From the NCBI RefSeq assembly GCF_905147365.1, contig NC_056413.1, forward strand, positions 283,001 to 347,000: a stretch of 64,000 nt of DNA, in the 5' to 3' direction. A model generated the notes under the pieces. It worked only from the letters and a program-made list of their open reading frames with translations, ran no database searches and was not told where the DNA came from. The stretch comes from Aricia agestis (lineage: Eukaryota; Arthropoda; Insecta; Lepidoptera; Lycaenidae). Below are positions 1 to 12,796 of this stretch, piece after piece (positions within the stretch are counted from its first letter, which is position 1; each line of letters starts with the position of its first letter). The translations under genes were made by a program, and so were the position numbers.

Positions 1-834
1 ATACACTTGAGCTCTAAAAAAATTAAGACTTGCTCAGGTCAGTTCCACAAAAATGGAAAGATATTATTTGTTAAAACAAAAGGTTTTTCTAGAGTAATGT
101 AAACAAAGTTAAAAAAAAACTACTTTATTTTCTTACTAGCGGGAATAACAACATGTTATTATTTTGATTAGGTTCACAAAACCAGCCAGACACTTAACTA
201 TAAATAGAGAATGCGATCGCTTTAGATATTATGTCGCATAATTGATTGAATTATTAGCGATTATAATATTAATCAGCAATTCAACAACACTAAAAATACA
301 GGTACATTTTATCTAAATCCAAATGCGCGGTTTAGTGAGATGTACGTTGCGAGTCGCAGTTGTGCCAGTCACCGAGCACTCTATATTCTCTCGCGGCTGA
401 ACGAAACTCGATCCAATTGAATTTACTATCCCGACTTCGGAGAAATGTGTCGACGTTCCTCCTGTATTTCGCACCAAATTTATGTATTCAATAAAAATAG
501 CTGCGACATTTCTAGTTCAATTTACGAGGGAGCGTCTGTATTTTCCTTTCACGCCTCCTCGTTTGGTTCGCCGATGTAATTCGTAACTCAAATGAAACAT
601 CAACACGAGCACCGGCGGCTCTAATCTCGTAAACGACGTAAGAAGGGTCTCTCCACTTAGTTAATTAATTTACAGTAGTAACATTGAATAAGCAATATAT
701 CCCTCACCGAAGACAGTGCCTTTATTTATTTACTATTTACAAAAAATATTATAATGATGGGTGTGACCTAAATGACGTATGGATCGCGACGAGACGAAGG
801 AGCAGTGAGATCGCGGGGCACCGCAGCCCGGGGC
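1..834. other. 5' flank of the guanylate cyclase gene, with left arm of a large inverted repeat
   Basis: No coding exon is visible here. Positions 130-292 form the left arm of a 163-bp inverted repeat whose right arm lies in intron 1 of the downstream gene (1303-1465). The rest is AT-rich. The promoter and 5' UTR of the guanylate cyclase should lie in this interval, but no TATA box or initiator was convincing. Confidence 0.5.
130..292 (+). repeat. left arm of perfect 163-bp inverted repeat
   Basis: Read against the reverse complement of 1303-1465, this stretch (from ttcttactagcggg to caacaacacta) matches at every base I compared. The arms are separated by about 1 kb that contains the start-codon exon of the receptor guanylate cyclase. 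The unit is AT-rich with a central gcgatcgc. It may be two opposite copies of one unknown element, or one inverted duplication. Confidence 0.85.
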
Positions 835-3800
835 ATGCTGCGGGCGCTGGCGCTGCTGCTGCTGGCGCCCCTGCGGGGGGGCCCCGCGGCGCCGGCGGGC
901 CCCGCGCCCCTGCTGCTGGTGGCGCGCCCCGGCTGCCGCGCCCCCCACGCGCTACAGCCGCCCTTGTTCCGCCGCTACCTGGAGGACACTCGCTCGCCGC
1001 TGCTGCAAAGAACCTACACGCTTCTAGAATACGAAGGTAACTCGTCAACTTTATAATATTATATTAAGTATGCCGATTTTTCTCGGCGGGTGAAGTCAGC
1101 GAACCGTAGATGATGCTGAGACCCTCCATAAAACCACGTTATGTTTTTTAGGTTAAATTATTTATAATGATCACAATGACAACACGTTCTCATCGGAGGT
1201 ATTTACTTTGACGAGAATTTTATGAAAATTATTGCGCCATTATTGAAATTAAAGATGCCCAAATCAGTGCAAAAAGACGTGTTGAATGCCCTTCTAGTTT
1301 AATAGTGTTGTTGAATTGCTGATTAATATTATAATCGCTAATAATTCAATCAATTATGCGACATAATATCTAAAGCGATCGCATTCTCTATTTATAGTTA
1401 AGTGTCTGGCTGGTTTTGTGAACCTAATCAAAATAATAACATGTTGTTATTCCCGCTAGTAAGAAATAAATTATGTAGATGTCTAGATGAAGCCAAACCC
1501 TATAATAATGTAACAGCAGTCGACAGCCAGCCCAAACCGGGTGAGTATGTTCTTTATAGGTCACTGCGAACTTTTTCCGATATCATAGCTTCAAAGTCCA
1601 AAATAATTTAGGTCCGAACCACCGCTGAATACAGAGCAGAGGGAACTCACAACTTCCCTCCTACTTCGAAAACTAATATGAGGGTAATAGAAAAACTTGT
1701 GTAGTTTCTGTCACCTCACGACGCGCGACTGACGCGCGCGAGGACGTCGAGAAACGAGGAATTTTATATTCGCCGCACTTTGCTTAAGTAAAGTGTAATG
1801 ATTAGTACATACAGACATTTTAATAATAATATAGTTTGGGATACAGCTGTAGTAATGTAGTCTTAAAAAATAAAGTGTGAATAATGCTGGTGATGAGTTA
1901 GTCCTGTCACAGTCGACCGCCGACCTGTCGAGATGTCGACCCACGTCAGGCCGCTGGAAGTTATTTTTTCTGCTGACACTACGGATACTTTTCTCGACCT
2001 TTTTTAATAGAATAGGTTATAACCATTTCGCTAGAAATATATCTGATTTGCATGCTGAGTCTGCCAGTAATTGGGACTGCACCTCAATAAGTGTTGTATT
2101 TGTAATATTAGTGAAATAAGTTTTACAAGATGCAGACCTGTCGGTAGACCTATTAAATAAATAAATGTTAAAAGAAATCGTAAGAAGAATGGAAAGTAAA
2201 TGACTTGGCAACGTTTAACGAGTAGTGGTGGGAATTGCCATTTCTATATCTACTGCAATTCGACAGAAACATGCGGCGATCGCTGGGAGGAATCGGTTGC
2301 GCGCGCGACTGTGGCGGCGTACGGTGCTGGCAGGGGCGTAGTTACTGTGGGGCACCTGGGGGCTACTCTGTGTGGCACCGCGGCGGCAGCGGCGCGTGCC
2401 GTGCGGCGGCCCCCACCGGCGTCGTGCGCCCTGCCGCGTGCCCGAGCCGACGCCCTCGCCTTCCTCGCCACGACACTGCACTGGCGTCGCGTACTGCTGC
2501 CCGCACGCGCCGCCCCCGACTGTGCCTTAGCGCTGCTGGAGGTGGAGCGCGCGCTCACCGCCGCCGGCCTCGTCGTCACGCGCGCGCCCATCACCCGGGG
2601 ACTACAGACTCACGGTGAGCGGGCGATATATAGGCTCATGTCTCGCTTAATTCGGCTTTTCTGTAGTAATGAAATGAAGAAATACAAACGCATGAATATT
2701 TTAACATAGCATCGCTTCAGTAGCTCCTAATCGTTCGCTAGCCGCCATAAAATAACTATCGTAAATTATAATATTTATTGCTATTGACTTTAGCACTTTC
2801 AGGTCGAATCACAAATCTCTAATTTATTAGCGTCGTTATCGGTGACCTTCCCCAGTAGTAAATAACGCGAACGCAATCCAGAGTCGTAAAACATTAATCA
2901 TTCGGATACACTCGTGGAGCGATCGTGCCATGAAATAGTTCGCAAACGCGGAGGATGTGCTACGCTCGCTTGCTGCAGTCGGTGTACGGCGGTGCATGTG
3001 TCGGCGCACTGCGGGCCCCCGATTAACGCACGTTTTGATAAACCGCAGTAACTATTGCCTCGTAGCTGTCGTGGTGTGCGACCGGCGCGGGGCCGCCGCC
3101 GCGCGCGCCCTGCCCGCGCAGGTGATGCTGCTGCACCTGCGCCCCGAGATCGAGCCCCCGACCGACGACGCCTCCGACACGCGGCGCGCTAATCGCACGT
3201 CCAGGTCTGTAATGTTTCTCGCGTACTTACTATTTATCATCACGAAGAAAAATTAAATATATTGATATCGGGCGTGTTTCAGTTCGCAAAATACTACAGA
3301 CGATAATACGACCACTACAGAAGCGAGTAAAACGGAGAAACATGACTTCCGATCTCCGAAAAAGCAGCTGATTCTGAGCGACGACTTCGATGACGAAGCC
3401 GGGGCTACCGAATCACTCTACGAGGACATCGTGGACTCCATCAGGCAGTACGACGAGGACGAGAGGACCAGAACGCAGTATTACAACAGCACGTTCTATC
3501 TTCTCGAAGCTTCCATCGAGGACGACACCCCCGCGTGGAACCGCGTCGCCATCCTCAAAACCTCCTCGATGCTGGCGCTCGACTCGTCGAAGGATTGGAT
3601 AACGAACGTGGCTATAGACTACCTCATCGGAGTCCAACGCTGGAGCGCTCTGCGGGGCTCGGAGCTGATAGACATAGAACTGCACAGAAACGAGGGCCAC
3701 GACCTCCCAGCAGTCGGCATCCTGTGCGTGGTGTGCACGTTGTTCGGGGTGGCGATAGCGGCGGGCGCCCAGCTGGCGAGGAGGCTGGTGGCGAGACGGA

Positions 3801-6800
3801 AACCTCGAAGGCCTCGGGCTGCCCCGATCCTGGCTCTGTCGGAGTTCCAGTTCCCGGCGGACGACCGCCGGCGCGTGGGCGAGGGGATGGAGACGATGCT
3901 GTCGTGGCTGCAGCAGCTCCACGACTTCGGCGGGCCGGAGACGGAGCGGCCGGACCTACTCAAGCGTCCCGAGGCCCTGGCGCCCTCCGCTCCTTCCTCC
4001 ACTTGCAGCGTCACTCGCCTCGCGCCAGACAATCGACCGAGATACAAAGTAATTTTTTAAATAAATTATTTTGTAAATCTTTAAAAGCATTTATTATCTG
4101 ATTTACATAAAAATATAGAATGGGAATGGTTTTTATGATACCTGTTGAACTGTTTTAGGGAGATCCTATTCACATGAAATACTTACCGACGGCTGCGTTG
4201 GAGCTGCGAAGAAAAGCGACAGATGTGCTACTGGTGATGCAGAGTATACGACATGAAAATCTTAATCCCTTTATAGGTGAGCTAATTGTAATTTTCAAAA
4301 CTTTTAATATGAATACATGATTAGATATTTCATTATGATTTTGGTAAAATGGCCATTTGCATAGTCGGGTCATAATAATATTACCTAAGCACTGTACCTA
4401 TATCAGCACAGGCTGACTGCTTGCGACGACAGGCCTATATTATTTCCGTACTCAGGCCCTGATTTGGAGTGAATGTGTCAGGTTGTCTGCCCGAGGTGCG
4501 GCCGGCGCTGGTGTGGTCGGCGGGCGCGCGCGGCTCGCTGGAGGACGTGCTGGTGGCGGACGACATCCGGCTGGACTGGACGTTCCGGCTGTCGCTGCTG
4601 ACGGACCTGGTGCGCGGGATGCGCCACCTGCACGCGTCGCCGCTGCGCCTTCACGCGCGCCTCACCTCGCGCAACTGCGTGGTGGACTCGCGGTGGGTGC
4701 TGCGCGTCACCGACTACGGCCTGCCCGCCTTCGCCCGCACGCAGGGCCTGCCCTACCCGCCGCGCTCCGCTAGAGGTAGGAATCAGTTGAATTTATAGCT
4801 TTCAGGAAATGCTGTTACATTATATATTATAGTAAAGACATACATATTATAGACGCTTTAACGATGACACGTTGTCGTGCTTGACAAAGCCAAATTCTAA
4901 AAGACACGTATAGTCTGTCAACCCGCAAAGGCAATGCTTATCAAACTTTGTGATACGGTTTAGAAGAACATGAATCTAAAAATATTGATGATAATGATGA
5001 TGGTTACAGAACTCCTGTGGACGGCGCCGGAGCTGCTGCGCGAGGCGAGCGGGCAGGCGGTGCCGAGCGGCACGCAGGCGGGGGACGTGTTCTCCTTCGC
5101 CATCATCATGCAGGAGGTCATCGTCCGCGGGGAGCCATACTGCATGCTCTCGCTCTCGCCTGAAGGTATAACAAATCCTCTACCTCACTCTTGAGAGAGT
5201 CTTGCGTATTAGAGCAACTTATCTCTGTTATGTAATTAGATAGTCATTAACACCAATAATTTGTACTGTAAACAAATACAGGAGATCGGTCATCTTGGCG
5301 TTCATTGAGAGATGCCTCAATCCAGCAGTGGACGACTATAAGCTGATATGATGATGATGATGATGATGTATATAAATTTTGACTATTAGTAACACGTCGA
5401 TCAATCTCTCAGAAAACATCAAAGGTTTATAAAATTTTAACTTTGAAATCAATAATTTTCAACAAGACATTACACACCTTTGCAGCAGCATAGCCTTTAA
5501 TTTAAGAGTGGCACCTTATTACTCTCTTTGTTCCACCAGAAATTATAGAGAAGCTAACCCGTCCGCCACCGCTCATCCGACCGTCGGTGTCGATGGGCGC
5601 GGCGCCGCCCGAGGCCGTCAGCGTGATGCGGCAGTGCTGGGCCGAGCAGCCCGAGATGCGACCCGACTTCAACCGCTTATACGACATCTTCCGTCACTTG
5701 CATAGGGGAAGGTTAGGAATATAAATCATTAAATCGTTGATATATTTAAGTTATCTACGGTTAAAAACTGGAAACTACTTTGCTAAAGACTAAAATATAA
5801 CTTGAATCTCCGATGTTGACCCTGGACTTTCTTGTTTCAGAAAAGTGAACATAGTGGATTCCATGTTTGAAATGTTGGAAAAATATAGCAATAATTTAGA
5901 AGAGTTAATACGAGAGAGAACGGACCAACTCGACATGGAGAAAAAGAAAACGGAACAACTCCTGAACCGGATGCTGCCCAGGTGTCCTAGAACCAGAGTT
6001 TATAATAAATATTAACTATTCATTAACTTTAAGATTTAAAAATAATTAAAAAATCTTATGAAGTCCATGTAACTTTTCAAGGTTGTATCAAAAATAATAA
6101 CAGTTTTTTCAAAATATAAAGAAAACTATTTTTGTGAACTTATTAGATCTGTGGCGGAGCGTCTCATGCTGGGTCTGCGCGTGGAGCCGGAGGAGTTCGA
6201 GGAGGTGTCGATCTACTTCAGCGACATCGTGGGGTTCACCGCCATTGCCGCGCGCTCCTCGCCCGTGCAGGTGGTCGACCTGCTCAACGACCTGTACACC
6301 GCCTTCGACGCCACCATCGAGCAGTACCGCGTCTACAAGGTGGAGACCATCGGCGACGCGTACATGGTGGTCGGCGGGCTGCCGCTGCGCTGCGCCGACC
6401 ACGCCGAGCGCGTCGCCACCATGGCTCTGCACCTGCTGCACGTGGCCGGCCGCCTGCGCGTGCGCCACCTGCCCGGCGCGCCGCTGCGCCTGCGCGTCGG
6501 CCTGCATACCGGGCCCTGCTGCGCCGGCGTCGTCGGCCTCACCATGCCGCGCTACTGCCTGTTCGGCGACACCGTCAACACCGCCAGCCGCATGGAGTCC
6601 ACAGGCGCCGCGTGGCGCATCCAGGTGTCCGCCGCCACCGCCGAGCGCCTCGCCGCGGCCGGCGGGTTCCGTCTGCGCCCGCGCGGCCTCACGCAGATTA
6701 AGGGCAAGGGCGCCATGTACACCTACTGGCTGCTCGGCAAGGACGGCTTCGACAAGACGCTCCCCACGCCGCCGCCGCTCGAGTGAGTTTCACGAGGGAA

Positions 6801-7821
6801 GCCCCTGATTTCTCAGGCAATATATGTGCACTGTTTTCGGTATTCATATTAATATTTCATCGACACAGATCCGAGGAGGTCCTCTTCGAGGCGGACAGCG
6901 AGAACGACAGCGAGGCCAGCGAAGCGGTGGCCGCGGCCGAGGGCCACGTCCCTGGCGTCGAGCGGCAGCGGTCCGACCCCTCCCCTTCCACAGATAAATT
7001 CGGTAAGCCGGTGCCGGAGTCCCTAGGTTTTTTTTTTTTTTTTATGAAATAAGGGGGCAAACGAGCAAACGGGTCACCTGATGGTAAGCAACTTCCGTCG
7101 CCCATGGACACTCGCAGCATCAGAAGAGCTGCAGGTGCGTTGCCGGCCTTCTAAGGGGTAATAGGGGAGGGTAGGGAAGGGAATCGGGGAGGGTACGGAA
7201 GGAAATAGGGGTGGGTACGGAAGGGAATAGGGGAGGGTACGGAAGGAAATAGGGGAGGGTAGGGAAAGGAAAAGGGTAGGGGATTGGGCCTCCGGTAAAC
7301 TCACTTACTCGGCGAAACACAGCGGAAGCGCTGTTTCACGCCGGTTTTCTGTGAGGACGTGGTATCTCTCCGGTCGAGCCGGCCCATTCGTGCCGAAGCA
7401 TGGCTCTCCCACGTCACGTAGGTAGGTTCAGAAGGGCCTTACGGTGACTTAAAATTTACTTTGTTCGGCAGCGTGGCAGCGGTCGGGCGCGGTGTCGGCA
7501 GACAGCAGCCCGCCGGCGCTGGGGGCGTCGCGGTGCCGCTACCTGCGGTCGTCGGTGTCGACGGTGTGCGGGCCGGTGGAGGCGCGGCCGGCGGACCGCT
7601 GGGCGGCGGGCGGCGCGCGCGTGCTGCGGCGCCAGTGGTCGCTGGAGCGCGGCGACTCGTTGGCGGCGGCGGCGGCCGAGACGCCGGCGCAGGCGCAGGC
7701 CGAGCCGCTGGCCCTGCGCGCCCCACCCCCACGCCCGGCGCCGCCGCGCTACCGCACCCGCCGCGACACCACCTCGCCTGCGCCCCCCGCGGACCCTGCG
7801 CCCTCGTCTCTGCCCCCGTGA
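835..7821 (+). CDS. receptor-type (membrane) guanylate cyclase, 12 coding exons, 1180 aa
   Basis: The gene encodes a single-pass receptor that converts GTP to cGMP. Exons: 835-1036, 2267-2614, 2979-3204, 3283-4048, 4159-4276, 4482-4775, 5010-5165, 5540-5711, 5841-5981, 6147-6782, 6869-7002, 7472-7821; all GT-AG, phases agree, total 3543 nt. Order: signal peptide (MLRALALLLLAPL); ligand-binding-like ectodomain to about residue 400; membrane segment 400-424 (LPAVGILCVVCTLFGVAIA); kinase-homology domain about 515-760 (RHENLNPFIG, DYG at 631, LLWTAPE); dimerisation helix 761-808; cyclase domain 810-1020; disordered tail. The kinase domain lacks the HRD aspartate (it has LTSRNCVVD), as is usual in this family. 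Metal-binding Asp834 and Asp878, guanine-specifying Glu874, and Asn952/Arg956 are present, so catalysis is expected. ATG 835 is preferred over in-frame ATG 772 because it opens directly on the signal peptide. Exon 3 has a rival acceptor at 3049 that breaks phase. The exact insect paralogue cannot be named from sequence alone. Confidence 0.9.
1037..2266 (+). other. intron 1 of the guanylate cyclase gene
   Basis: Donor gtaact and acceptor cgacag are in matching phase (one base left over from exon 1, completed to GAA). The intron contains the right inverted-repeat arm (1303-1465). No other coding potential is convincing. Confidence 0.8.
1303..1465 (-). repeat. right arm of perfect 163-bp inverted repeat
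   Basis: Reverse complement of 130-292 with no difference seen. It lies inside intron 1, so a transcript starting upstream of 130 would contain both arms and could fold exon 1 into the loop of a long double-stranded stem. Confidence 0.85.
5285..5372 (+). mobile_element. LINE-like 3' tail ending in a (GAT)n run
   Basis: The string 'ccagcagtggacgactataa' followed by repeated atgatg is a 3' terminus often seen on truncated lepidopteran non-LTR elements. It lies in intron 7 of the guanylate cyclase (5166-5539). Only the tail is present. A second, weaker trace of the same tail lies near 61695-61735. Confidence 0.5.
6147..6782 (+). CDS. catalytic exon of the guanylate cyclase (class III cyclase domain)
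   Basis: Exon 10 carries nearly the whole cyclase homology domain. It opens with SVAERLMLGL, which completes the linker helix begun in exon 9 (ending NRMLPR). It then contains YFSDIVGFT (first metal Asp), YKVETIGDAYM (guanine-selective Glu and second metal Asp) and GDTVNTASRMEST (transition-state Asn and Arg). It ends just after the domain at TPPPLE with a gtgagt donor. All residues expected for an active homodimeric guanylate cyclase are present. Confidence 0.95.
7028..7413 (-). mobile_element. SINE-like poly(A) retroposon, copy 1, with internal minisatellite
   Basis: On the plus strand it begins with a poly(T) run, then ggcaaacgagcaaacgggtc, then the conserved core (gcccatggacactcg, gagctgcaggtgcgttgcc), and ends at catggctctcccacg. 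The poly(T) start means the element points to the minus strand with a poly(A) tail. About 7160-7275 is a tandem array of a ~24-bp G-rich unit (ataggggagggtacggaagg type). It occupies most of intron 11 of the guanylate cyclase. Related copies: 23936-24253, 42799-42920, 43626-43750 and 60343-60745. Confidence 0.7.
7160..7275. repeat. G-rich minisatellite, ~24-bp unit, about 4-5 copies
   Basis: Successive units vary slightly around 'ggggagggtacggaaggaaa'. The array lies inside SINE-like copy 1, and a shorter version occurs in the equivalent place of the copy at 23936-24253, so expansion happened within the element. Confidence 0.75.
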
Positions 7822-8043
7822 CTCCGCTCCCCCCCGAGTCCCGAGTCTCGACCCTTCCCGACAATAATTTTCTGGTCGCGGCCGGGCGCCGGCTGCCGCG
7901 CTGTGTCGGCCGCGCCGCGTCCTAGTTGTGGTTCGATAGTGAAATTAGTCGTAGCTTGTGATGAACGATATTTTTTTTACAAATTCTTCAAATTAATTAT
8001 TAGCCGTTAACGTCAAATGTATTTTTAAATTTTTCATCTAGGA

Positions 8044-8049
8044 AATAAA
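8044..8049 (+). terminator. poly(A) signal of the guanylate cyclase gene
   Basis: AATAAA lies 223 bp after the stop codon of the cyclase; no nearer canonical signal was seen. The implied 3' UTR is about 7822-8065. Confidence 0.6.
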
Positions 8050-8309
8050 GAAAATATTTGATTCTAGAACTAGTGCTTATTATTTCAATTAGAGATTGAG
8101 ATCCTATATTTTAACGATTGAACATTATCGGAAGGCTGAATGCGCCTTGTCGATAAAATTTAATGACAAACCATGAATGTCTGATGTGCTGTCAACACCG
8201 TGTCTCCTGTCCTCTAGTGAACATTACACACGCTTGAAGCTGGTGTTGTCTTCAGGCAGATGCAACATTTTCACGGTTCAGCGCCGCGGCCGTTGGAAAG
8301 GTAATTAGC

Positions 8310-8452
8310 ATGGGGCAGTCGAGTTCTGGCGGCCGACGCGTGCGGACGTATCGTGCTACAGGATATTGTAGCTGTGTAAGCTCTACACGCGGTAGTCGTG
8401 AGTGATTGTGATATTATAGTGGTGTTGTGACTGGATCTGTACTGAACTGATT
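8310..8452 (+). promoter_or_regulatory. possible promoter and 5' non-coding exon of the cadherin gene
   Basis: A GC-richer patch (ggcggccgacgcgtgcgg) is followed by a stretch ending at a good donor, gtaagt at 8453. The next gene downstream has its ATG in a short signal-peptide exon at 13460, and an upstream untranslated exon is expected. This is an inference from composition and a donor consensus only; transcript data would be needed to settle it. Confidence 0.25.
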
Positions 8453-10706
8453 GTAAGTGCACGTATGTAGAAGTTTTATACGGTCTTAATTGCAAAGGTT
8501 GGCAAAGCACATATTACTCGTATAAGTGACGACTTTACTACCGAAACTGCAATGCAATTTGCAAGGATATTGCTACAGATGAAACAAAAATAATTGTAAC
8601 CGTTTAAAAAAGTGAAGCTATTGTAACACTGCAAACTACATTTTTTGTTACAAAGTATGCGGTATGCACTTATGAGTAATTCCTTTTGACTCTACATCGC
8701 GAATTGTAAAATTTTAAAAGGATCCATATATATATAAGCTAAAAGAATAAAATCGTAATGGATTAAGTATACATCATAAGTGTAATTAAATTTACAAATG
8801 ATGCTCTCACTTCATATTATAAACAAACTCTACAATTATGTAAGTTATAGAGCATCGTTTCGTTTTAATTAAGTACAACATGAAAGTACATAACATTTTA
8901 CTTTACTACCAGCTGTCCTGCAGTAAAAAGGGCTGCTCAATTTGTTGGTAGCATTTGATGCACACATCATGATTCATGAATTATGATGAACAAGAAAAGT
9001 CGCCTAAAGTACCCACAACATCAGCTTTCATCCACTAGTCCCCGCCAAAAGCAGTTTGTAGTTTTTGCGAAAACAAATATTATAACAAAATTACAAATTA
9101 TTATCCTCTTAATATTATTTTAGAGCAATACATACTTAGACCATTTCCAGTATTTTCTATATAGGTGGATGGAGTACAGTAAGCTAGTGGTAGAGCTAAG
9201 TTCGAACAATCAGAGCGTGGTTTTGACACACATGCTCGTTCATATTGTTTCAACTTTATATCCGAAGATTTTTATAACGTAATATAAAACATCTACATAT
9301 TTATCATTATGAGCTTTTTGACTTCTATTTGCCTTGTCTGCCATGTGATGTAGAGAAGGCTTCAAGTGAATACTTACCCTATTAGTCTATACTCTAGAAC
9401 CGAAGTGACAAGAACTCTACAATCTCTACAACGTTCTGCCATGTAAAAAGTATAGTAACAACTTAAAATATTAAAATACCTAAAATATTTAATTTATACA
9501 GACCAGCTGAACGTAAACTTTTGATGACTTTCATTATTATGAGTCATTTTGTTTATGTTTAAAATTATAGGCCCCTTTGCGCCTGTCTGGGTTCAACTTA
9601 ATATTGGATTTCATATTATGATTTATGAATAATATTATGAATCATGATATCTTACATTATAAATATTCATGCTATATTTTGAAAAATTAATAACTAAAGG
9701 CCAGTGGGCCCACCCTCACAAACTCACGTGTTACAAAGTATACAAACATATAAGGTGTACCTCAGGTGACAATTAGATGATGCTACTAACAATACTGCAA
9801 AAGTAATTAGGCCCAGAATCCAGATGAATCTAGAACCTTCAAAATGACAGCTAAATTATGTTTTTTTATTTGCCAAACAATAGCTAAGAAGTCTCAGAAC
9901 TAGCAGCTACAATTTGTACAGTATGTCCAGAATTACTTTACCTCTGACATGGTATTTATGATGACGACATAAGGATCAATATTCAAGTAAAATAGAAGCC
10001 GGACAGTATGACGGGGGCATCTTCGGACCTGTCGCGCACGCTCCAGCGGACACCAGGAAGCGGGGGGTCACGGCTGTGCCCCTGTTGCTTGTTGCTTGTT
10101 GTCTCTAACTACGCCCCCTCTATTCCTAATACCAGGCAAAGGTAGTTGTCGTTAGTTTGTTGTAATTGTATTATTATTAGATTGTGTTAACAATAATAAT
10201 CTAGTATGTTTGGTAGGTATCTAAATTGTAACATCGTTAAAAGGGCGATCGTACTACAGGTACAACATACAACTCTACAATATTCAATTAGGATCTTAAC
10301 ATTGTCATTGCACCTTGCACACACAACATATATTTAATTGGGCTTACTAACAAACTAAGCAAATTTTCAGCTAAGTAGTAGTCTGTGATAATCCGTCCAC
10401 GCGTATACCTATTTGTCTTAAGAATCCAAGAAGTAGAACGAACAAACTAGAATTCTACACGTTTGACATGTGTTGACACGTAGATTTTTTGGAACGAATA
10501 GGACAAATCAATCTTACGATATGTACCCATCATCATCAACAACTACAAAACCAACAATGAATGTGAGCGAGAGGCACCAGCTGACCGCCTTCCCCGCTTC
10601 GCCGCGCGCGCCAGTCGCTCGGAACCGACGACGTCCCGTAGCGGTCCTAGCAAGAATACAGAAGGATTTAAATAGTTACCCAAGCTTGTGTGAATCTATA
10701 GCACCG

Positions 10707-11015
10707 TATTAATAAACCACTTTTACCACCAAGGTTATGCTCAAAATCATCTTTAGGACGCTGTCTTAAATGCTTATCATGTATGAAGTGACTGTGCAGT
10801 CAAGATAATATTATGTTAATTAAGACTTGAGCGCAGCTGTTTCTTGAGTGTGGTCAAACCTTGACTTAAGTGCTCTATGTTATAATTTGTTATAGATATC
10901 AAACTAATAAAACACCACCATTAAAGATACTTCATGCGTAGAAGCTAAGATTGGTTTTGAGTAAACGTGTACTAATATGTATTCTGTGGTGAGAGATGAG
11001 AGCGGTTTATTAATA
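10707..11015. mobile_element. TIR element (MITE), copy 1 of a two-copy family
   Basis: The ends are inverted repeats (tattaataaacc at the left, ggtttattaata at the right). The interior shares 'cttgagtgtggtcaaacctt' and other blocks with 32931-33230, whose ends are aaaccgctctta and gagagcggttt. About 309 bp with no coding capacity. Confidence 0.6.
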
Positions 11016-12766
11016 CGCGCCTAGGACCTTATTTCTACATCTTTCATTCAATCCTGGCAACAGGCAAGCATATTTAAATAAATTTTAGGCTGCAGACTGC
11101 AGTCAACCATATTATATGACAAACCTAACCTATAGACTATTATGGTTAAATGCTACATTTCCGTAAACACGATTTGCTCTTTTGGCCAAGTAAGTATTTT
11201 CAAATAGTTTTTGGGTCTCCCAAAGGAAGTCAGAAGTCGATGTCACTAAACTAATTGACCAGTCACCAGTATTCATATAGTGTATACCTAATTGTAATTA
11301 GCTGATGATGATCTGTAACAGTAAATCACACGTTATGTAAACGTTAGCACATCGCAGCGAGCGGTGAGTGTACCGTTTGTCTCGGTATGTGTTGCTTCAT
11401 CCCAAGCACTGGACACTGCTGAATACTGCAAGAACAATTATTATTAATCATTAGGTACAATAATAAATCATTAGGTAGAATAATAATTCTCGAAAACAAA
11501 ATATATATAATAATGTGATTACTGATTAGTGATTACCATACACTTTGCTAATATTATTATGTCTTTCTAGCGATTCTTATGTCACTTGACAATGAAATCT
11601 GAAAAGCTTGGAAATCACAATATACATTATGTGTATGGGATTGTATGGATATGGTCTTTGTTCTGAAATTGCTTCATTGTACGCTACTAGTTGGTCGTGG
11701 CTGCTCTACAATAATAATTACACGTTCACTCCTTCCGACTAAAATATAGCAATCTCTGAATATAAAAGTCTATAAGATGATACCAAATTATTTAAATAAG
11801 TATTTACATAACCTTGCACACTTGAATCGTACTATTTCAACACACGCCGGTCGCCGGATCAAAATAACGAGTAGTCGTGATTTTATGTTCCGTGAAATGA
11901 TCACTTTCTCGTGAGATTAGGACTCGGGTGCTCACGCGTTTAGATATAGAAGTCTTATCATCCACCATCTGAGCAGCAGTGGGCAGCCGCGGTGGCGCGG
12001 GCGCCGCATCAGCTGCGTCGAACAAAGCCGCATGCAAATGACAGAAAGCGAAAACAGTCCCGCTCAGATATTACTACGCTTTCTAAACAAAGCTTACCAG
12101 AGATTCGGTAACAGAATAATTCGCTATTGTATTACATTAAATGCTAAAGTATGGAAAGTTTGGTCAGTTCCGCTAAGGCTGTGATAACAAATCGAAAACC
12201 GCCTGAGATAATTACGTTTAAATAAAACAATAATTATGGAGAAACATTTCTTTTTTTACTGCAATTTAGATAGAAGTGAATTAATGTAGAGTTGCTACCA
12301 TCATTATCTTCTTCTACAATTATTCATGTACTAAAAATGTTTACTTTGGCACAGGTTTTAGTTTTTGAAAATAAACGGTTCCTCTATGGTAGATATAATA
12401 TACACATTACACATATACTTTCAAAAGCTAATCAAATTCACAGACTAAAATAATGTAAACTATATATTTCTACATAGTACATTTACATACAACAATAATA
12501 TGTTAGCTGATACCGATCTGGTGAAATGTGCAATCCGAGCCCGCGTGCACACAGCTCATTCTCAGTATCATGTTACACTTTACAATCACTTGCTACCTGT
12601 TCTGTAGGCGCTGTCAGTTTTAGTCTAAATAATTCCTACAGCCTACAAAGACAAAAGATTGAGAGAAGATGTTGTGTCCTCTGCCACAGATTACTAAACA
12701 GAATACAACGTAATTAACCTCTGGTTGACTTTAAGGACTTCAAAAGGAACTGTAAAGAGCCACACT

Positions 12767-12796
12767 CACAGACATAGATCAAGATCTATGTCTGTG
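12767..12796. repeat. perfect 14-bp hairpin, 2-nt loop
   Basis: cacagacatagatc, loop aa, then its exact reverse complement. Far too weak in composition to be a terminator; no poly(T) follows. Confidence 0.85.

Noticed and set aside
749..1048. Antisense ORFs over GC-rich exons (also 2250-2594 and 7439-7864, minus strand)
   Set aside because: Shadows of biased codon usage opposite guanylate cyclase exons; low-complexity Ala/Arg/Pro products.
3049..3204. Alternative acceptor for guanylate cyclase exon 3 at 3049 (ccgcag)
   Set aside because: It does not match the phase left by exon 2; the acceptor at 2977-2978 does.
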